Below, piece by piece: positions 1 through 9,521 of a DNA stretch of 64,000 bases. The number at the start of each line of letters is the position of its first letter. The stretch's first letter is position 1. A model generated the notes under the pieces. That model worked only from the letters and a program-made list of their open reading frames with translations. It had not been told where the DNA came from and made no database searches. Made by a program: the position numbers and the translations under genes. Source of the stretch: an uncultured Clostridia bacterium (GTDB lineage Bacteria; Bacillota; Clostridia; TANB77; CAG-508). The stretch lies in the NCBI GenBank assembly GCA_934154805.1, contig CAKPGM010000002.1, positions 62,001 through 126,000 of the forward strand. The letters run 5' to 3'.

Positions 1-570
1 ATGTGTATGAAAAATAATTACATCAGATTTATTATATTCTAAACCATTAGGATTAAGAATTTCGTCTGTTAAAGTGTAATCAGTACCATTTTTTATATCT
101 ACGCCATCATAACTATTTGTATAAGTATTAGGAACTATACTGTCTATAACTTTGGTATTTAGATTTGTATCAGCGTGTTGAACTCCTGATGGAGTTGCAT
201 CTGTATTGCTATCTGCAGAGGCTTGAAAGGCTAAAGGAGAAACGGTTGCTGTCATAACGGGAAGCTCCAGATTAAGCAAAAATTGTAAAGGGTTTTTAGC
301 TTCTGCAAAATAATTTTCGTTGGTGGAAAGCTCTACACTATGAAATTCTTGTATTAATGGTAATGTTTTACCAATAATTTCGGTTGAGGATAAATTTGCT
401 AGAATTGGTGAGTTATGAATTCTTTCGGAAAAATTAGAATTAATAGAATCGAAATCGCTAGTCATATTTTTTCTAAAAGAATACACGAAAAAGACTAATG
501 CAAAAATAACAATGCTTAGTATAAAAAGTTTGAAAATTTTCTTTACATTTATTACTTTTACATTAATCAT
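1..570 (-). CDS. spoIIP: Stage II sporulation protein P, N-terminal part (cut by window edge)
   Basis: Partial gene: the ATG lies at 570 and the frame is open for 190 codons to the left edge. Residues about 10-30 form an N-terminal membrane anchor, followed by a low-complexity Ser/Asn/Thr-rich stretch. The visible part ends in DVIIFHTH, which matches the metal/active-site HTH motif at the start of the SpoIIP amidase domain. In the family this membrane-anchored peptidoglycan amidase works with SpoIID and SpoIIM during engulfment of the forespore. The rest of the catalytic domain lies outside the window. A GGAGAAAATT ribosome site precedes the start. It is divergent from pgi, with about 110 bp between them. 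Confidence 0.8.
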   Translation of the reverse strand, partial: MINVKVINVKKIFKLFILSIVIFALVFFVYSFRKNMTSDFDSINSNFSERIHNSPILANLSSTEIIGKTLPLIQEFHSVELSTNENYFAEAKNPLQFLLNLELPVMTATVSPLAFQASADSNTDATPSGVQHADTNLNTKVIDSIVPNTYTNSYDGVDIKNGTDYTLTDEILNPNGLEYNKSDVIIFHTH

Positions 571-683
571 AATTTTCTCCTTTGCTATATAAAATATATA
601 TATTCGAAAAAATAAAAAATATGATTATAAAGTATTGAATATAAAAAAAATTTAATATATTATTATAAAAAAGGAGGGATAAA

Positions 684-2000
684 ATGATAGGATTAAAATT
701 AGATTTAACAAATTCTGATTTAGAAATTGAAGAGATATATGGATATAAGGAAAAAGTAAAAGAGATTCATGATGAATTACATGAAAAGTTAGATGATGAT
801 AATGAATTTTTAGGATGGCTAGAACTTCCAAGCAAATACAATAAAAGAGAATTTAAGAAAATAAAAGAATGTGCTAAAAAAATACAAAAAGATTCAGATG
901 TCTTGTTGATAATAGGAATAGGTGGATCGTATTTAGGCGCTAGAGCAGTAATAGAAGCTTTAACAAATAGTTTTTATAATTTACAAGATAAAAGTGTGAG
1001 AAGAAAACCTCAAATAATATATGTGGGAAATAACTTAAGTCCAAGTTATATAAATGATATAATAGATCTACTAATAGGAAAAGATTTTTCTATTAATGTA
1101 ATATCGAAATCAGGTACTACAACAGAGCCAGCAATTGCATTTAGAATATTTAGAGAGTTGATGGAATCTAAATATGGTTTAGAGGAAGCTAGAAAAAGAA
1201 TATATGTTACAACAGATAAAGAATCGGGGGCATTGAAGAAGTTAGCCAACAATGAACAATATGCAACATTTGTAATACCGGATAATGTTGGAGGTAGATA
1301 CTCAGTTTTAACACCAGTTGGACTTCTACCAATTGCAGTAGCGGGAATAGATATAGATGAGCTAATGAAAGGTGCAAGATTTGCTCAAGATAAATATAAT
1401 GATGACAACATAGAATACAATGAAGCTTATCAATATGCAGTGGCTAGAAATTTGCTATATAAAGATGGAAAAAACATTGAAATTCTAGCAAACTATGAAC
1501 CTAAAATGCATTATATTACAGAATGGTGGAAACAATTATTTGGAGAGAGCGAAGGAAAAGATAAAAAAGGAATATTCCCAGCTGGAGTGGACTTTACAAC
1601 AGACTTACATTCATTAGGACAATACATACAAGATGGTAGAAGATGTTTATTCGAAACAGTAATAAACATAGAAAGACCATATAGTGATATTTACATCAAT
1701 TCAGATGAAGATGATTTAGATGGATTAAATTATTTAGCTGGAAAATCATTAGATTTTGTGAATAAAAAAGCGATGGAGGGAACAATAGAAGCCCATGTTT
1801 CAGGAGATGTTCCTAATATATTAATTACAATGGAAGAATTGAATGAAGAGACAATAGGACAGTTAATATATTTCTTTGAATTAGCTTGCGCAATGTCAGG
1901 AAAGATATTAGGAGTAAATCCTTTTGACCAACCAGGAGTAGAAGCATATAAAAAGAATATGTTTAGGTTATTGAAAAAACCAGGATACAATAAAAAATAA
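684..2000 (+). CDS. pgi: Glucose-6-phosphate isomerase
   Basis: Interconverts glucose 6-phosphate and fructose 6-phosphate in glycolysis and gluconeogenesis, in the cytoplasm. The 438-residue length is typical of the shorter Firmicute type. Recognisable landmarks are the sugar-phosphate binding stretch [11 protein letters not shown] (about residue 78), [10 protein letters not shown] (about 142) and the [14 protein letters not shown] region (about 205), all characteristic of PGI. An AAGGAGGG ribosome site sits 6-13 bases before the ATG. The gene is transcribed alone and is followed directly by a strong hairpin terminator. Confidence 0.96.
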   Translation: MIGLKLDLTNSDLEIEEIYGYKEKVKEIHDELHEKLDDDNEFLGWLELPSKYNKREFKKIKECAKKIQKDSDVLLIIGIGGSYLGARAVIEALTNSFYNLQDKSVRRKPQIIYVGNNLSPSYINDIIDLLIGKDFSINVISKSGTTTEPAIAFRIFRELMESKYGLEEARKRIYVTTDKESGALKKLANNEQYATFVIPDNVGGRYSVLTPVGLLPIAVAGIDIDELMKGARFAQDKYNDDNIEYNEAYQYAVARNLLYKDGKNIEILANYEPKMHYITEWWKQLFGESEGKDKKGIFPAGVDFTTDLHSLGQYIQDGRRCLFETVINIERPYSDIYINSDEDDLDGLNYLAGKSLDFVNKKAMEGTIEAHVSGDVPNILITMEELNEETIGQLIYFFELACAMSGKILGVNPFDQPGVEAYKKNMFRLLKKPGYNKK

Positions 2001-2006
2001 AAGAAG

Positions 2007-2042
2007 CAGACTGCATCATAATATGATTGCAGTCTGTTTTTT
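2007..2042 (+). terminator. Rho-independent terminator after pgi
   Basis: The inverted repeat CAGACTGCA-TCAT / ATGA-TTGCAGTCTG has one bulged base and a 3-base loop, and is followed by a T-run. It starts six bases after the pgi stop codon. Confidence 0.85.
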
Positions 2043-2056
2043 GCTATGAAAGATAT

Positions 2057-2692
2057 TTATGTTCTAAGCCAGTTTGCCGGAGAATAACCGTAACAAGGTA
2101 ATACCTCTGGCAAATCCAAGTTCTGCGATACGTATGTTTTACCATTGCGATATACAAAGACTGTCGTACCGTCGTGGTGATAAAACTTTCCGATCAGAGA
2201 AGTTGTAAACTTGTCTAAAACGGTGGTGGAAAAAACCGGGTAATACATCCTCATACCAAACTTCAAGCCACTGTTAGGAACTTCGGTAGAAGTAATTAAA
2301 AACTCCGAAGGAAGTTCCTTAATGGAATTGTAATCAGAAAAACGAAGGCAATCCATTTCAAAGTTCTTCATCTTGGAACAGTGAGCTGCATCCTGCAGCT
2401 CACTCCACTGGAAACTATGTTGGAAAGAGTTTTTCCAGTTGGGATTGAAAGTATAATCTGTGGAACGAAGAAAGTCGTTATCCCATAAAATTGCGATGAT
2501 TTTTCGAGAATAGGGCAACATATACAGACCTCCGCTAAAGGAAAAGACAATGATTGTCGAGTCTGAGATATATGTGCCGGACTGTGCTCGAAAATCTGCA
2601 ACGGGTACGGGACGATGATGTTTCCTGATGAAAACATTCATCTTCTCATCTATCGGAATAGCCCGATTCCGCAGAATTGTTAAATCTTCCAT
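2057..2692 (-). CDS. Hypothetical protein of atypical base composition
   Basis: 211 residues; I do not recognise the family. ATG at 2692 has an AGGAGG ribosome site eight bases upstream and its own promoter (TTGCGT-N17-TATAAT, near 2783-2811 on the minus strand), so it is a credible gene. No clear membrane segment or signal peptide is visible; the protein has many aromatic residues and ends in SPANWLRT. Its codon use is strikingly different from its neighbours: G+C at third positions is frequent and overall G+C looks to be in the mid-40s percent, against about 30% around it. This suggests recent acquisition of a single-gene unit between pgi and the CDF transporter. Confidence 0.65.
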   Translation of the reverse strand: MEDLTILRNRAIPIDEKMNVFIRKHHRPVPVADFRAQSGTYISDSTIIVFSFSGGLYMLPYSRKIIAILWDNDFLRSTDYTFNPNWKNSFQHSFQWSELQDAAHCSKMKNFEMDCLRFSDYNSIKELPSEFLITSTEVPNSGLKFGMRMYYPVFSTTVLDKFTTSLIGKFYHHDGTTVFVYRNGKTYVSQNLDLPEVLPCYGYSPANWLRT

Positions 2693-2806
2693 ATAATGTC
2701 CTCCTAAATAAAATAATTATTTTGAATTGTTTACATCTAAGCTGCCATAAAGGAGAATCTAAACTTAGATACATATATTATACCACAACTTTACATAAAA
2801 CGCAAA

Positions 2807-3664
2807 CTACATTGGATTTACATGAATTATTGATAAATAAACAGAATCTAAAGCATTTAACTCTTTTTCTAACTTGTCGGCAATCTTATGGCTATCAAAT
2901 GTGGACATATTTCCATCAACATATATAGAAATTGATATAAGATACTTATATCCTACTGGCTTTGAAGTGAGATGAGCAATCTTTTGTATATTTTTATATT
3001 TTTTTACTATTTCCAGAATTTTTTCTCTAGTTTCTTCATCCATAGATGAATCCATCAATACATTATAACTATCTATAAAAAGTTTAATTCCTGTAATACA
3101 AATTAAAATAGATATACCAATACCTACAATCCCGTCAAACCAATAAATTCCAAATATACTAAGTACAATAGATATTAAAGTAAAAGTAGTAACAATACAA
3201 TCATTTCTATGATCTTGCTTTAAAGCTGTGATAAGGATGCTATCTGTTCTTTTTGAAATGAATCTTGTATATACAAAAAGAATTAGCTTTACCGTAATTG
3301 TTACTATACAAACAATTATTGCTAGATTAGGAATTGCAATTTCTTTTGGATTAAACAAAGAAAAAGTAGAGTCATATATTAATTTTAAAGCAACAAAAAT
3401 CATAGAAAGACTTATAAACAAAGAAAATATATATTCAGCTTTCCCGTGTCCAAAATTATGAGTTTCATCGCTTGGAACTTTTGAGATTTTCCCTCCTATG
3501 TAACTCATTAGTGACGCAAAAATATCTCCTGCGCTATTTGCTGCATCAGCAATTAAAGCCTGACTTTTGCTAAGAAAACCAACAATGAACTTAATAATAA
3601 GTAAAAAAATATTTCCGATTATCCCGGCAATAGTAACTTTTCGAATATCAGAATATCTATCCAT
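2807..3664 (-). CDS. Cation diffusion facilitator family transporter
   Basis: Predicted divalent-metal/proton antiporter of the CDF family, 285 residues from the ATG at 3664. That start has an AAGGAGA ribosome site just upstream; an upstream in-frame ATG at 3715 lacks one. Transmembrane segments begin at about residue 12 (IAGIIGNIFLLIIKFIVGFL). The second-helix motif ALIADAANSAGD and the later DHRNDCIVT both carry the Asp/His residues expected at the metal site. The C-terminal cytoplasmic domain includes SMDEETREKI. Substrate (Zn, Mn or Fe) cannot be told from sequence alone. Confidence 0.88.
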   Translation of the reverse strand: MDRYSDIRKVTIAGIIGNIFLLIIKFIVGFLSKSQALIADAANSAGDIFASLMSYIGGKISKVPSDETHNFGHGKAEYIFSLFISLSMIFVALKLIYDSTFSLFNPKEIAIPNLAIIVCIVTITVKLILFVYTRFISKRTDSILITALKQDHRNDCIVTTFTLISIVLSIFGIYWFDGIVGIGISILICITGIKLFIDSYNVLMDSSMDEETREKILEIVKKYKNIQKIAHLTSKPVGYKYLISISIYVDGNMSTFDSHKIADKLEKELNALDSVYLSIIHVNPM

Positions 3665-3762
3665 AACAAATCTCCTTATATAAATTATAATACGAATAAT
3701 ATCATAAATATGCATTAATAGCTAGTTATAATCTACAAAATTCAAAAAAATAATAAAATTCT

Positions 3763-3791
3763 TTGACTTTTTGTAATAAATAGCTTAGAAT
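3763..3791 (+). promoter_or_regulatory. Sigma-A-type promoter of ppa-TPR genes
   Basis: TTGACT (3763-3768), 17-base spacer, TAGAAT (3786-3791), about 45 bases before the pyrophosphatase start. Confidence 0.6.
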
Positions 3792-3834
3792 AGAGGAGAA
3801 TAATAAATAGATAAAAAAGGAAGAGGTTATATAT

Positions 3835-4374
3835 ATGAATATTTGGCACGAAATATCAGAAGATAGAATAAAAAAAGATGATTTTGTAGCAGTAGTTGAG
3901 ATACCAAAAGGTTGCAAAAACAAATATGAGCTTGATAAAAAAACAGGAATGTTAAGATTGGATAGAATACTATATACGGCAACACATTATCCAGCAAATT
4001 ATGGATTTATACCAAGGACTTATGCTGGTGACCATGACCCATTAGATGTATTAGTTCTTTGCCAAGAACCAATATATCCATTAACATTAGTAGAATGTTA
4101 TCCGATAGGAATACTAAGAATGACAGATAGTAATGAGGAAGATGAAAAAATAATTGCAATAGCAAAAAAAGATCCATTTTTAAATTGTTATAACGATATA
4201 TCAGAACTTCCAGCACAAATATCTGCAGAAATAATGCACTTCTTTGAAGTTTATAAACAATTAGAAGGCAAAAAGACTACAATAGATAAAATGATGGGAA
4301 GAAAGGAAGCAGAAGAAATAATACAAAAAACAATAGATGATTATAAAAATAAATTTGCAAATAAAGAGGAGTAA
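3835..4374 (+). CDS. ppa: Inorganic pyrophosphatase, family I
   Basis: Hydrolyses pyrophosphate to phosphate, pulling biosynthetic reactions forward. The 179-residue length fits soluble family I enzymes. The signature DHDPLDVLV (about residue 64) supplies the metal-binding aspartates, preceded by the conserved YPANYGFIP motif. A later Asp-rich/Lys region (KDPFLNCYNDI) matches the second part of the active site. AAGGAAGAGG precedes the ATG. The TPR gene follows after only three bases, so the two are co-transcribed. Confidence 0.93.
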   Translation: MNIWHEISEDRIKKDDFVAVVEIPKGCKNKYELDKKTGMLRLDRILYTATHYPANYGFIPRTYAGDHDPLDVLVLCQEPIYPLTLVECYPIGILRMTDSNEEDEKIIAIAKKDPFLNCYNDISELPAQISAEIMHFFEVYKQLEGKKTTIDKMMGRKEAEEIIQKTIDDYKNKFANKEE

Positions 4375-4377
4375 TAT

Positions 4378-5598
4378 ATGATAGAAAAAATAGTATTTAA
4401 TGTATTTGCATTCACACTATTCATACTAATTTTTATGCAATTAATAAGAAAAAACGATACAAGCTATGTATATCTATTAATAGCTCAGTTTATAGGGATA
4501 ACAATAAATTTTATAGAACTTAGCATTGGAAAAAGTTTTGGAATAATAATGAAGATAATTATGTATTTATTATCTGTAATACTTCCAGCATTTATAATAT
4601 GGTTAGAATATAAAAAGAAAATTGAATTTGCAGAAATATTTAACTTATTATTAGCTAGACTTTATATAAAATTAGGAAAAGAAGAAGAAGCAAAAAAATA
4701 TTTAAGCAAATTAATTGAAAAATATCCAAATAGTTATAAAGGGCATATGCTATTAGCTCAGATGTATGAAGAGCAAGAAAAATATGATTTATCACTAGAG
4801 GAATATGAAAAATCTTACAGCATAAATCCTGAAAACAAAGATATATATTTGAAAATAGGAAAAATGTATGGAAATGTTGGAAGAGAAAATGAAGCAATAG
4901 AAATATTTAGTGATTTATTAAAGAAAAAGCCGGATTATTATGAAGCTAGTATGATTTTAGGAGATATACTAAATAAAAAACAAGACTATAAAGAAGCTGT
5001 TCAAGTATATATGAATGCTTTAAAATATAGACCAGCGGATTATAATATATATTATAATTTGGGAATGACATACACATTATTAAATGATTTTGCAAAAGCA
5101 AAAGAGTGCTATGAAAAAGCAGCACAAATAAACTCGAATTTATATCATGCAAGGTACAGTATAGCTCAACTAAATCTTTTATACGGGGAATTAGATGAGG
5201 CAGAAAATCAATTTATGGAGTGTATTGATGCAGAAGAAGTAGAAGCAGGAGCTTACTATTATTTGGCTAGAATTGCAATGGTAAAAGGTGAAATAGATAA
5301 GGCAAAAAATTATGCTAATATTGCAATTGAGGAAGATGCTGAAATATATAACAAAATCTTGGAAGAAAATATATTCTTACCAATAGTAGAAGAAATAAAT
5401 AAACCTAAAATAAATCCTGAAACTAAAAAGAGAAATAAAAAGAAATCATTAAGCAAAAAAGAAAAATACATAGATGAATATTTAGATAATACTTGCAAAT
5501 TAGTGGGAAAACTTAATAATAATGATATAGAAATGATAGAAAATGTTAGAAGAACTAAAAGGCAAGACTTTATCGATAAAGATGATAGACAAATGTAA
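4378..5598 (+). CDS. TPR-repeat membrane protein
   Basis: 406 residues. Three hydrophobic segments occupy about residues 7-22, 28-45 and 55-77. They are followed by at least six tetratricopeptide repeats from about 80 to 320; units such as YPNSYKGHMLLAQMYEEQEK and KPDYYEASMILGDIL show the W/Y-L-G-Y/A-P pattern. The C-terminus is basic and lysine-rich (KKRNKKKSLSKKEK). TPR arrays mediate protein-protein contacts, so a membrane-tethered scaffold is likely; the partner is unknown. It lies between ppa and uppP. Confidence 0.75.
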   Translation: MIEKIVFNVFAFTLFILIFMQLIRKNDTSYVYLLIAQFIGITINFIELSIGKSFGIIMKIIMYLLSVILPAFIIWLEYKKKIEFAEIFNLLLARLYIKLGKEEEAKKYLSKLIEKYPNSYKGHMLLAQMYEEQEKYDLSLEEYEKSYSINPENKDIYLKIGKMYGNVGRENEAIEIFSDLLKKKPDYYEASMILGDILNKKQDYKEAVQVYMNALKYRPADYNIYYNLGMTYTLLNDFAKAKECYEKAAQINSNLYHARYSIAQLNLLYGELDEAENQFMECIDAEEVEAGAYYYLARIAMVKGEIDKAKNYANIAIEEDAEIYNKILEENIFLPIVEEINKPKINPETKKRNKKKSLSKKEKYIDEYLDNTCKLVGKLNNNDIEMIENVRRTKRQDFIDKDDRQM

Positions 5599-5654
5599 TA
5601 CTAAGAAAACGAAAGAATATATTTATATAAAATATAAATAGGAAGGAAAAGAAT

Positions 5655-6464
5655 ATGGAAATTTATCAATCAATAATATTAGGTGTTGTACAAGGATTAA
5701 CTGAATTTTTACCAATATCTAGCTCAGCACACTTAAATGTATTTCCTTGGATTTTTAACTGGGCAATGTTATCTGACGGAATGGATGTTGCATTACATAT
5801 AGGAACACTACTTGCATTAGTAATCTTCTTCTTTAAAGACTGGATAAAACTAGTAAAAGCAGGATATAAAAAAGCAATAAAAAGAGAAGATTCAACAGAA
5901 GGAAAAATGTTCTGGTATATAGTCGCAGCTACTATACCCGCAGGGATATTGAGTATAGTATTAGACAAAATATCTTCAAAAATTATTGGAGATGATATAA
6001 ATGTGCAGATGGCAGTAATAGCTGGTTCATTAATTATAATGGGAATAATATTATACATAGTAGATAAAAAGTCGAAATCTAAAACAGATTATGAACATAT
6101 AACACTAAAACAATCTATATTAATAGGAATATCTCAAGCAATTGCAGCAGCTTTCCCAGGGGTTTCTCGTAGTGGAATAACAATGACTGTAGCTAGAGGA
6201 TTAAAAGTGGAAAGAGAAAGTGCAGCAAAATTTTCTTTTATGCTAGCAATGCCAATAACACTTGCGGCAGTGGTATTTGACTTAGGAAAATTTCAATTTG
6301 ATTTGTCACTTATATTGGGAATACTTGCAAGTTTTATTGTTGGACTAATAGTAATAAAATTCTTACTAAATTACTTAAAAAAAGGTAGCTTTAAAATATT
6401 TGCAATTTATAGAATAATTATAGGTGTTTTAATAATTGGAATACTAATATTTAGAATTATATAA
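5655..6464 (+). CDS. uppP: Undecaprenyl-diphosphatase
   Basis: Membrane enzyme that dephosphorylates undecaprenyl pyrophosphate to recycle the lipid carrier for peptidoglycan and wall polymers; family members confer bacitracin tolerance. Length 269 residues with about eight membrane segments. Both family signatures are present: QGLTEFLPISSSAHL at the N-terminus (about residues 14-28) and PGVSRSGIT near residue 168, which carry the catalytic Glu/Ser/Arg. A GGAAGGAAAAG ribosome site precedes the ATG. A terminator follows. Confidence 0.95.
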   Translation: MEIYQSIILGVVQGLTEFLPISSSAHLNVFPWIFNWAMLSDGMDVALHIGTLLALVIFFFKDWIKLVKAGYKKAIKREDSTEGKMFWYIVAATIPAGILSIVLDKISSKIIGDDINVQMAVIAGSLIIMGIILYIVDKKSKSKTDYEHITLKQSILIGISQAIAAAFPGVSRSGITMTVARGLKVERESAAKFSFMLAMPITLAAVVFDLGKFQFDLSLILGILASFIVGLIVIKFLLNYLKKGSFKIFAIYRIIIGVLIIGILIFRII

Positions 6465-6476
6465 AACAAAAAATTA

Positions 6477-6513
6477 AGATGTAGCTCGAAGAAGCTACAT
6501 CTAGTTTGTTTTT
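6477..6513 (+). terminator. Terminator after uppP
   Basis: Perfect 10-bp stem AGATGTAGCT / AGCTACATCT with a CGAAGA loop, then AGTTTGTTTTT. Confidence 0.85.
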
Positions 6514-6573
6514 AGAGAAAGTATTGCAAAAATATTACAATATTGCATCTTATTTACAATTGTATAAAATATG

Positions 6574-6601
6574 TTGACTTTTTTCTAAAAAAAGATAAAA
6601 T
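6574..6601 (+). promoter_or_regulatory. Promoter of the type IV pilus operon
   Basis: TTGACT (6574-6579), 16-base spacer, TAAAAT (6596-6601), leaving an untranslated leader of about 110 bases before pilM. Confidence 0.5.
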
Positions 6602-6636
6602 AATAATGTATATTTGAAAAATAATCAAAAAAATAC

Positions 6637-6676
6637 AAAAATTGATAAAATAATACTGTATTTTTTATCAATTTTT
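6637..6676 (+). promoter_or_regulatory. Terminator-like hairpin in the leader of the pilus operon
   Basis: AAAAATTGATAAAA (6637-6650) is perfectly complementary to TTTTATCAATTTTT (6663-6676). The 3' arm ends in five Ts. It sits between the promoter and the pilM start, so it could act as an attenuator or an mRNA 5' stabiliser. Confidence 0.5.
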
Positions 6677-6718
6677 GCAAAACATAAGTAAAAAGAAAAA
6701 ATAACGAAAGGATTAAAA

Positions 6719-8329
6719 ATGGCTAGCTGTTTAGGTATATATATAAATCAAAATATAATTAAATATGCAAAAGTTTCTGGTGATAAAGGCAACCTAAAAA
6801 TTGAAGCATTTGGAATTAAAGTATATTCAGATTTGCAGCAAACAATAGATCAAATTATATCTGAAACATTTAGCTTTAAAATTCCGATTAGTGTAAATAT
6901 GTCTGAAGAAATGTATAATTATTTTTATATGTCAGACTTATTAAATAAAAAAGATTTATCAAAAGCAATAGATACTGAATTTGAATCATTATGCTACGAG
7001 AAACAATATAATCCAAATGCTTTGGAATCAAGATATGCGTTGGTTAATGATTTAAATGAAAAAGGAAAAATAAAGGTAATACACGTTTCAACAAACAAGT
7101 TGAAGATTACAAAAATAACACAAGATTTTGAAGATAAAAAGGTTCAAACAATAACACCAATTTCAATAAGTATTGCAAATGTTGCACCACTTGAAGATAA
7201 AGAAAATTCTATAATATTAAATATAGAAGACACAACTACAATTACAACAATGGTTGGCAAGAAAGTATATGATGTTCAAACTGTACCAGTTGGATCAGCA
7301 CAAATATTAGATGCTATAAACGAAAAAGAAAATTCATACTTGAAAGCTTATGAGATATGCAAAAATACAACCATCTACACAATGGAAGGTAGAGGACTTC
7401 AAGAAAAGGAAAATGAATATCTACAAGATATAATTCCAACACTTTATACTATAGCAAATCAAGTAAGAGATATAATAAGCACTAGTTTATTCAAAATAAA
7501 TAAAGTGTATATAACAGGAACAGCATCTGCAATAAATAATATAGATTTATATATGGAAGAAATAATTGGTGGAACAAAGTGCGAAATATTAAAGCCATTC
7601 TTTTTAGAAGATTCACCAAAAATAAATATGAAAGACTATATAGAAGTAAACTCTGCTATAGCTTTAGCACTACAAGGACTAGGATATGGTATACAAAATA
7701 TAAACTTTAGTAAAAAAAGCTTCTGGGAAGGTCTACCTGATTTATTAACTTCAGATGTTTCAATAGGAAAATCAAAAGGTGGAGCAAAGAAATCTGGCAA
7801 GGTAAATATAGAATTACCAAGATTAAAAACTTGGGTTTCACGTGAATTAGCTGGAGTTATAATACTAACAGTTGCGTATACTGGAATAGCAGTCTATATA
7901 AGTGATCAAATTTCTAAAAAAAATCAGGAAATTGAAACTGTTAGTGCAGATATAAATAAACAAGTTAGTTTAATAGAATCAGATAAGAAAAAAGTGGATT
8001 CTAAAACATCTGATTATAATACATTAATTAACAATTTGGAAAATGCAACAAATGAAATGAATGATAAAAATTCATATAGGAATGTAATTCCAGTTTTACT
8101 TAGTCAAATAATGAACACAATACCAAAAGAAGTTCAGTTAACTTCAATTGAAAATACTACTGGCAAAAAGATTGTTATTAATGCTCAATCAGAGAAATAT
8201 GAACAGTTAGCATATTTTAAAACATTATTAAAATCTAAAGGAATACTAGAACCAACATCAATAGTATCTTCTGCAGCTGTTAAAGAAGGAAGTAATGTAA
8301 AAATTGTTATAGAGGGAGAATTGCCATGA
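6719..8329 (+). CDS. Fused PilM-PilN-like type IV pilus assembly protein
   Basis: 536 residues combining two proteins usually encoded separately. Residues 1-340 resemble the actin-like PilM fold (LGIYINQNIIKYAKV at the start, ITGTASAINNIDLYMEEI near 265, as in PilM/FtsA ATPases). A membrane segment at about 375-395 (ELAGVIILTVAYTGIAVYI) is followed by a coiled coil and a small PilN-like domain. PilM and PilN form the inner-membrane alignment subcomplex that links the pilus motor to the fibre. It is the first gene of the operon and its stop codon overlaps the next start by four bases (ATGA). The fusion would fix 1:1 stoichiometry. Confidence 0.8.
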   Translation: MASCLGIYINQNIIKYAKVSGDKGNLKIEAFGIKVYSDLQQTIDQIISETFSFKIPISVNMSEEMYNYFYMSDLLNKKDLSKAIDTEFESLCYEKQYNPNALESRYALVNDLNEKGKIKVIHVSTNKLKITKITQDFEDKKVQTITPISISIANVAPLEDKENSIILNIEDTTTITTMVGKKVYDVQTVPVGSAQILDAINEKENSYLKAYEICKNTTIYTMEGRGLQEKENEYLQDIIPTLYTIANQVRDIISTSLFKINKVYITGTASAINNIDLYMEEIIGGTKCEILKPFFLEDSPKINMKDYIEVNSAIALALQGLGYGIQNINFSKKSFWEGLPDLLTSDVSIGKSKGGAKKSGKVNIELPRLKTWVSRELAGVIILTVAYTGIAVYISDQISKKNQEIETVSADINKQVSLIESDKKKVDSKTSDYNTLINNLENATNEMNDKNSYRNVIPVLLSQIMNTIPKEVQLTSIENTTGKKIVINAQSEKYEQLAYFKTLLKSKGILEPTSIVSSAAVKEGSNVKIVIEGELP

Positions 8330-9057
8330 AAAATATATTATTAACGGTAATTTCGGTACTTGTAACAGCTCTAATAATAGTAACAATGATAAAAGGACTT
8401 ACAATAGGGAAAATCAACATATTAAGCATTGCGGATATAAAAACAAAGAGTATGGAGTTAGATAAAAAGATAGAAGATGCAAATACCTTAAAAAATGTGA
8501 CTTATAAGAAAAAAGTTAGTGATTTGGATACTTCTATAAAGAATCTGACGACAGCAAAACAAAAGTACTTAGAATTAGCAAGTTTAAGCACAGATGATCA
8601 AATAAAAGCAGCAAACCAAGAACCAGTATATTCGATGGAATTCTTATGGGACAAGGTTGGAAGTTATGCTACAAGAGAAGGACTAAAATTAAAATGGGTA
8701 GTAACTCCTACTGGAACAACTAATAAAAGTACTTTATCATTTACTCTTACTGGAACTTATTTAGGAATTATTAACTATGTATATGCATTAGAAAATGATT
8801 CTGAGCTAGCTTTTAGAATAGAAAACTTTAAGTTAGTACCAGATGGAGGATCAACAGATAGCTTATCTGCAACATTTACAGTTTCAAACATTGGAGTAAA
8901 ACAAGAAACAACAAGTACTAAAGTATCTACACAAGAAAACAACAGTAGTAGTACAAGCAAACAAAGCAGTACTAATTCAACAAAAACGACAAAAACAAAT
9001 ACAGAAACAAAGATTTCAAATGATATAGACGATAAAATTGATGATGCTGTAAATTAA
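8326..9057 (+). CDS. PilO-like pilus assembly protein
   Basis: 243 residues: one N-terminal membrane segment (about 4-24), a coiled coil (about 45-90), then a ferredoxin-like region typical of PilO (YSMEFLWDKVGSYATREGLKLKWVV splits as PilO core), and a Thr/Ser-rich tail (about 195-235). In the family PilO heterodimerises with PilN and bridges motor and pilus. The assignment rests on position directly after the PilM-PilN fusion and on architecture, because PilO sequence conservation is low. Confidence 0.7.
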   Translation: MKNILLTVISVLVTALIIVTMIKGLTIGKINILSIADIKTKSMELDKKIEDANTLKNVTYKKKVSDLDTSIKNLTTAKQKYLELASLSTDDQIKAANQEPVYSMEFLWDKVGSYATREGLKLKWVVTPTGTTNKSTLSFTLTGTYLGIINYVYALENDSELAFRIENFKLVPDGGSTDSLSATFTVSNIGVKQETTSTKVSTQENNSSSTSKQSSTNSTKTTKTNTETKISNDIDDKIDDAVN

Positions 9058-9075
9058 ACTGGAAAGGAGAAAAAA

Positions 9076-9459
9076 ATGAAATCAGTTCTTAAAGAAATAA
9101 TTATAATATTACTTCTATGTTGTGCAATATGCTTGATTTTAGGAGTACTATTCTATGATTATATACCAACCAACAAGGTTGTTCCAAGTACAGTTGAAGC
9201 ATATGCAACATCAAATACGATAAAAGAAGAAATTAATCAGGAAATAACTGAATTTCAAAAACAAACAGTTGTAATGGAAATTACAGATTCCGATTTAAAG
9301 GTTCATAAACAAGAAAAAAGCTATGACTCTGGAAAGTTAAATCCATTTGCAAAATCATCTGCAAATGCAACAAACACAATAAATAATAATACAGTAAATG
9401 GTGATAATACAAAGAATCCAGATTCACAAGATCATTTCTTTAATACCACAACTCGGTAA
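9076..9459 (+). CDS. Small membrane-anchored protein of the pilus operon
   Basis: 127 residues with one membrane segment (about 7-30) and a polar extracellular tail rich in Asn, Thr and Lys. I do not recognise a domain. Its place after PilO is where PilP is encoded in Gram-negative operons, but there is no lipobox and no secretin for it to contact, so it should not be called PilP. It may be an accessory of the alignment complex. GGAAAGGAG precedes the ATG. Confidence 0.65.
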   Translation: MKSVLKEIIIILLLCCAICLILGVLFYDYIPTNKVVPSTVEAYATSNTIKEEINQEITEFQKQTVVMEITDSDLKVHKQEKSYDSGKLNPFAKSSANATNTINNNTVNGDNTKNPDSQDHFFNTTTR

Positions 9460-9521
9460 ATAATTAATTAGGATATATTTTAAAATAAATATATACAAAA
9501 AAATCAAAGGAGGAATTTTAT

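Noticed and set aside
1..570. Broken or truncated spoIIP
   Set aside because: The frame is open to the window edge, so the truncation is due to the window and not to mutation.
2677..2928. Plus-strand frame of 83 codons
   Set aside because: No ribosome site; spans the promoter of the 2057-2692 gene and the 3' end of the CDF gene.
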